Source of the DNA: Nitrospinota bacterium
GTDB lineage: Bacteria; UBA8248
Reading direction: 5' to 3'
NCBI GenBank assembly: GCA_011523725.1
Contig: WTGD01000208.1
Location: forward strand, 1-19,957
Length of the DNA stretch: 19,957 nucleotides
Made by a program: the position numbers and the translations under genes. Shown piece after piece: positions 19,106 to 19,957 of this stretch (positions are counted from its first letter, which is position 1; each line of letters opens with the position of its first letter). The notes under the pieces were generated by a model, which made no database searches, was not told the origin of the DNA, and saw nothing but the letters and a program-made list of their open reading frames with translations.

Positions 19106-19957
19106 TCAGTTCCTGAAGGAGGGCCGCAGCTGCGCGATTCCCCTCCCGTATATAAATCCCATGATCCCCCTCGGGGCGTAGAGAATGATCAGTACGATCA
19201 GAGTCCCCGACGCCAGCTTGTGGAAATGCGGAAAATTCGCCCAGGTGAACTCCAGGATGAGATAGAGCGCCGTCGCCCCGATTACCGGTCCCCACGCCGT
19301 GCCCCGACCGCCCAGGATGCACATGAGCACCATCTGGACGCTGAAGAGGATGTTGAACACCGTTTCGGGGTCGATGTAGGTGATGTAGCGCGCGTAAAAT
19401 CCTCCCACGACGCCCGGGAAGAACGCGCTCATGATGAAGGCGATCAGCTTGTAGCGGGTCGTGTTCGTCCCCAGCGTGTCGGCGGCCGTCTCGTCTTCTC
19501 TGATGGAGAGTAGCCTCAGGCCGAAGCGGCTCGATTCGAGCCACGACATGACGAGGAACACCGAGAGCGCCGTGAGGCCCATCGCGAAGTAAAGCGGGAT
19601 GATCTGGCGCAGTATGGGGAGGGAAAGCCCCTCCGCGCCGCCGGTGATCTCGTCGAATACCGAGGCGATGATGGCCATCAGCTCGTTCAGTCCGAGCATG
19701 AAGATGGCGAAAAAAGGTCCCCGGAGGCGCAGGCAAAGCGCCCCCACGGGAACCGCCAGCAGGGACGCCCCCACGCCCGCGATCAGCGACGCCGGTAGCC
19801 AGTGCGTGCCGAAATTCGTTATCTGCAGCGCCGCCAGATACGCCCCGAACCCGAAGAAGACCGCGTGGCCGAGCGAGATGTAGCCCGCGAAGCCGGAGAT
19901 GATGTTCCAGCTTCCGGCCAGGCTCTTCGACTGCAGATAACTCGACCCGGCGCGTTG
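19106..19957 (-). CDS. Branched-chain amino acid ABC transporter permease LivM-type (5' truncated by window edge)
   Basis: At least 283 aa are encoded; the frame is open to the last base of the window, so the true start lies outside. The upstream-most visible part (NIISGFAGYISLGHAVFFGFGAYLAA across the edge) is the typical LivM N-terminal region, showing that the in-frame GTG at 19774 is not the start. Later hallmarks are GLNELMAIIASVFDEITGGAEGLS, LSIREDETAADTLGTNTTRYK and CILGGRGTAWGPVIGA. It forms one of the two membrane subunits of an uptake system for branched-chain amino acids or other small organic compounds. Its partner permease, ATPases and binding protein are not in the window. A small CTTCAG/CTGAAG hairpin (19104-19118) overlaps the stop codon. 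Confidence 0.92.
   Translation of the reverse strand, partial: QRAGSSYLQSKSLAGSWNIISGFAGYISLGHAVFFGFGAYLAALQITNFGTHWLPASLIAGVGASLLAVPVGALCLRLRGPFFAIFMLGLNELMAIIASVFDEITGGAEGLSLPILRQIIPLYFAMGLTALSVFLVMSWLESSRFGLRLLSIREDETAADTLGTNTTRYKLIAFIMSAFFPGVVGGFYARYITYIDPETVFNILFSVQMVLMCILGGRGTAWGPVIGATALYLILEFTWANFPHFHKLASGTLIVLIILYAPRGIMGFIYGRGIAQLRPSFRN

Noticed and set aside
1..19957. CRISPR array, tRNA, rRNA, insertion sequence or phage genes
   Set aside because: No regularly spaced direct repeats, cloverleaf-like or rRNA-like stretches, transposases or phage structural genes were seen on reading both strands.

Overview
The window looks like chromosomal DNA from a GC-rich (roughly 60-65% by eye), Gram-negative-style environmental bacterium. 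Evidence is the strong Shine-Dalgarno sites with occasional TTG starts, a TAXI-type TRAP uptake system, a family III CoA-transferase and a LivM permease. I cannot name the species. The gene mix and the dispersed GTAGGG-type palindromes resemble genomes of uncultured soil, marine or sponge-associated lineages, but that is only an impression.

Region 1 (about 1-5423, minus strand) is a tight four-gene operon: a D-2-hydroxyacid dehydrogenase, a citrate/2-methylcitrate synthase family enzyme, a compact (660 aa) aconitase and a PrpF-family isomerase. The last three overlap or nearly touch. Together they could make a tricarboxylic acid by condensation, then dehydrate/rehydrate and isomerise it, as in the methylcitrate route, but no methylisocitrate lyase is present. 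Two of the enzymes carry unusual active-site residues.

Region 2 (5649-9909, minus strand) is an uptake operon: a TAXI-family periplasmic binding protein, a strong hairpin, a fused TRAP permease, and a VOC-fold (glyoxalase/extradiol-dioxygenase-like) enzyme. Regions 1 and 2 are separated by a bipartite palindromic repeat.

Region 3 (10501-14500, plus strand) is an acyl-CoA/carbonyl-type catabolic cluster: a zinc-free MDR reductase, a FlK-like hotdog thioesterase, a CaiB/BaiF CoA-transferase and a dienelactone-hydrolase-like alpha/beta hydrolase with a complete Ser-Asp-His triad.

Region 4 (14535-15965, minus strand) is a toxin-antitoxin island. A RHH antitoxin/PIN toxin pair with a clear promoter and palindromic operator sits directly downstream of a DUF433-type antitoxin. 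The expected DUF5615-like toxin of the DUF433 protein survives only as a 42-codon remnant, and the promoter of the second module lies over its end.

Region 5 (16131-19957) holds a small secreted cysteine-containing protein of unknown function, an EamA/DMT transporter, a DapA-superfamily lyase with the Schiff-base lysine but Phe in place of the usual catalytic Tyr, and the 5'-truncated end of a branched-chain amino-acid (LivM-type) ABC permease. Palindromic repeats fill the space between the convergent transporter and DapA-like genes. I saw no rRNA, tRNA, CRISPR array, insertion sequence or phage gene.
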